Positions 61,721 through 64,000 of a stretch of 64,000 nucleotides of DNA are shown here, piece after piece; position 1 is the first letter of the stretch; each line of letters starts with the position of its first letter. Origin of the DNA: Morinoia aosen. Its lineage: Eukaryota; Arthropoda; Malacostraca; Amphipoda; Talitridae. Under the pieces are notes generated by a model. The model was not told the DNA's origin and did not search any database. It was given only the letters and a program-made list of their open reading frames with translations. Position numbers and translations under genes: made by a program. The stretch is taken from NCBI GenBank assembly GCA_030386875.1, contig CM059577.1:24005038-24069037 (forward strand), written 5' to 3'.

Positions 61721-61732
61721 AACATAATGCAT

Positions 61733-62616
61733 GTATACCAGTGACACATAGATTAAATTTAATGGTAGTTTATTCTGGGCAGAATTAATTTACCAGGAAC
61801 AGAATTAACCTACCAGAAGTTGACCCCATTTTTCCAAAGCATAACTGATTCTTCAAAAGTAGACTTACTCTACCAGGAACAGAATCAATAAACAAAATAA
61901 ATCAACCTAACAGGAGCATGAAGAGTTAACCAAGACTGAAGCACAACAACATTAACAGAAGCCGTATCAAGACCCTGCAAAAATCACGAATGCATTTGAG
62001 GCGGCGCAGATCACTCAATAGGCTTCACCGCTCTAAGCGTGGGAAAGAGAGATCTTCTTCCCCATTCGAATATTTAACCCTCAGAGGAATATTTAGCGCC
62101 TCACCACATAACAAAGCTCTATTTTAGCACACCAACACCGCCATAAGCTGACAAAAAATCCCAGTTTGGCTCAGCAATACTGACAATTGGCGACTCTCAA
62201 AACGTGGACCTTTGAAGTGAGAGGACAACTATAGAAGTAAGAGCGTTGCTTTTGCGTCATCGACGGTCAAATCCTACATGCATGTAATTACAAAATGATG
62301 TAAAATTCTTCATGTTGTGACAATAATGACAATATTAAGAAAAATAATATTTGTCATTACCTATTTAAACCGGCTTGTATCCTTTTCTTTTATGTTGAAT
62401 GAAGAAAAATTTAACCTTCGAAACTTAACCCATCCTATTCTAACTTAGTAGTAGTAGTAGTAACATAGATTTGCTAGCGTATTTTAACATAATCTCCCCT
62501 AACCCTATCGTATGGGTTTCCTGCCAAAAGACAAGTCTCTTGGGTGATCACAGAGGGGATTTTCATAATGCTGCTGACTGACTTGCAGTCATAGTTCAAA
62601 TTTTATAAATACTGAA
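61733..62616. other. Intergenic stretch
   Basis: Degenerate TTTACCAGGAACAGAATTAA repeats at 61785-61900 and a (TAG)n run at 62447-62461. No gene recognised. Confidence 0.45.
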
Positions 62617-62618
62617 TG

Positions 62619-62928
62619 TGTAGGAGGTTAACTCTTATCTTTTATCATTTCCTGTCTGCCTGCTGGCGTTCCATATAAACTCCCGCACCTGTCGAGGGAG
62701 TCAGTTGTAGAGCAGTTCACGGTCAAGAGCATGACCTCGTCCTGCCGAGCTCCACCGCTCATGCGTGTTCTCGTAACCCATTAGCACGCGTTCAGATTGT
62801 ACGTCAACGATACTGAATATACATGTCGCTCCACCTGTGTATTGTTATCCTGAGATTAGAGAAGTAAATAGCACGAACCCCGGACCGTTTACCTGAGAGT
62901 TCATAAAGCCAGGTAGTGGAACCCGACA
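62619..62928 (+). mobile_element. 5' LTR of an LTR retrotransposon
   Basis: Starts TGTAGGAGG and ends CCCGACA, immediately before the primer binding site. A TATA-like CCATATAAAC at about 62671 and an initiator-like region follow in the expected order. The 3' LTR is outside the window, so the left boundary (62617 or 62619) is inferred from the TG...CA rule. Confidence 0.65.
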
Positions 62929-62930
62929 AG

Positions 62931-62943
62931 TGGCGCCCGAACA
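62931..62943 (+). promoter_or_regulatory. Primer binding site (tRNA-Lys type)
   Basis: TGGCGCCCGAACA, two bases after the LTR, is the complement of the 3' end of tRNA-Lys(UUU) used as primer by many reverse-transcribing elements. Confidence 0.75.
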
Positions 62944-62999
62944 ATTTTAAGTGATAAACTGTGAACAATTTCGATTTCAGTGATAAGAGTGGAGAGACA

Positions 63000-63085
63000 G
63001 CATATTAGTTATAGCACTAAAGACAGTGTATTAAAGACAGTGCATTAAAGACAGTGCATTAAAGACAGTGTATTAAAGACAGCGT
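63000..63085 (+). repeat. 14-16 bp leader repeat
   Basis: Five units of TATTAAAGACAGTG / CATTAAAGACAGTG between the primer binding site and gag. Confidence 0.8.
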
Positions 63086-63109
63086 ATTGGTGGGGTTATT
63101 CCCGGTGGA

Positions 63110-63845
63110 ATGAGTGCTTCGAGTAGCTCGGAGTTGGAGGACAGCCTAACGGAAACCCCAAGATTGACAGCTACTGAACGGGAGATATTAGAAAGGCTAC
63201 CACATAATCCTCGTGATTCCCGACCCACTCGTTCCCGAAGACCGCCAGCAAGATTCACACCAGCCGATTACGACGCTCCGCTACGACTTTTTGGCGAAGT
63301 CACAGCAGTCGCTACACCAAATATGGCGACCGCGGTGACAACATCATCTATGACAACAACGATGACGACTACAGGTTCCTTGACTGCAACCACTATGGTT
63401 GCATCGGCAACTGGGACAACCCCGAGTGTGTTGGGACCGAGCCTAAACGTAGTTCCCACCGCAGCGGTAGCAGGCACGAGGTTGCCTGGACAGATGGAAC
63501 TCGTAGCTCCATCCACAAGGGACATCGTTAACTTCAGAGGACGTCCGATGCCTGGCGATCCGCCGTCTACGAAAGGGACCGCGGAAACGAATGTCAAGGT
63601 GTTCCTCCAACAACTAGAGTCATATTTTACAACTTTCAACATCAACGATGACAAGATCAAGATCCAACGACTCGTTTCGACGGTACATCGCCAGTTCGGT
63701 GATGCTCGGATAGTAGTCGCACAATTCGAGGACGAAGAATATCAGGATTATTCGTACGAAGATGTAGCTGCGGAGTTGCTCGCAATCTATGGTGATAAAA
63801 GTGCCTCCTCATTTGTGGAAGCAGCCCGAGAGGCGTTGAGTCTTA
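63110..63845 (+). CDS. gag-like protein of an LTR retrotransposon (3' end interrupted)
   Basis: ATG at 63110 after a short leader. The product has a Ser/Arg/Pro-rich N-terminus (RPTRSRRPPARFTPADYD), a Thr/Ala-rich middle and then a capsid-like helical region beginning NVKVFLQQLESYFTTFNIND with KIKIQRLVSTVHRQFGDA and EDVAAELLAIYGDKSASSF. The length and position right behind LTR and primer site support gag of a Ty3/gypsy-type element. At about 63845 the frame runs into unrelated sequence (GGGCCGTTTACACTGG) that ends it 24 codons later; a zinc knuckle and pol are not in the window. Confidence 0.7.
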
Positions 63846-64000
63846 AGGGCCGTTTACACTGGTCTACATTTTGCTGCAGGCTCACGTGTACACTCCTCAT
63901 GTGGAGCTTCACATGAGCCATGTGCGTTTAGACTAGACATGGAGCGTGCCGCGGAACGCGCGCTGCTCAAAATCAGTCAGTCACGCAGGGTTGCCAGATG
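63846..64000. mobile_element. Possible DNA transposon end inserted in gag
   Basis: GGGCCGTTTACACTGGTCTA follows CTTAA abruptly and interrupts the gag frame. GGCCGTTTACAC-type ends are common for cut-and-paste elements, but the other end lies beyond the window. Confidence 0.4.

Overview
The window looks like a piece of an arthropod nuclear genome, most likely a crustacean or other arthropod with a repeat-rich, intron-rich genome. This is inferred from GT-AG introns of up to 6 kb, many minisatellites, degenerate TTAGG-type tracts, and relics of several eukaryotic transposon classes (mariner/Tc1, Helitron, Polinton, Penelope-like, non-LTR and LTR elements). There are no bacterial features. Almost all long open reading frames are artefacts of tandem repeats whose unit length is a multiple of three or is free of stop codons.

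One host gene can be assembled with confidence. Fifteen coding exons on the + strand (23559 to 57539) join in consistent phases into 2082 coding bases (693 residues plus stop). The protein has a signal peptide, a glycosylated extracellular region with a CUB-like fold, a Thr/Pro linker, a Cys-containing module, one transmembrane helix and a Ser/Arg-rich cytoplasmic tail ending in Thr-Glu-Leu. I cannot name it beyond 'CUB-domain single-pass membrane protein'. A second, tentative signal-peptide exon lies at 1045-1140.

Layout. 1-5.3 kb: tentative exon and minisatellites (12, 24, 20 and 73 bp units). 5.3-23.5 kb: Helitron-type ends, a 20 bp and a 55 bp array, a mariner relic, a TIR element with an internal 187 bp array, a short Helitron inserted cleanly in a 45 bp array, and a 15/60 bp higher-order array. 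23.6-57.5 kb: the CUB gene, with introns full of minisatellites and transposons (tRNA-derived SINE palindrome, Helitron ends, hAT-like MITE, 1.4 kb foldback, non-LTR fragment, Tc1 relic, 14 bp and 78 bp arrays, Polinton relic cut by a mariner, 1.0 kb TIR element). 57.5-64 kb: 3' UTR, 13 bp array, Penelope-like GIY-YIG fragment between inverted repeats, and the 5' end of an LTR retrotransposon (LTR, primer binding site, gag).

The most striking pattern is that several minisatellites start at the first intron base after an exon. Each unit then repeats the donor-like string (for example GTGAGT ... CAG). The introns of this gene therefore seem to have grown by tandem amplification of splice junctions.
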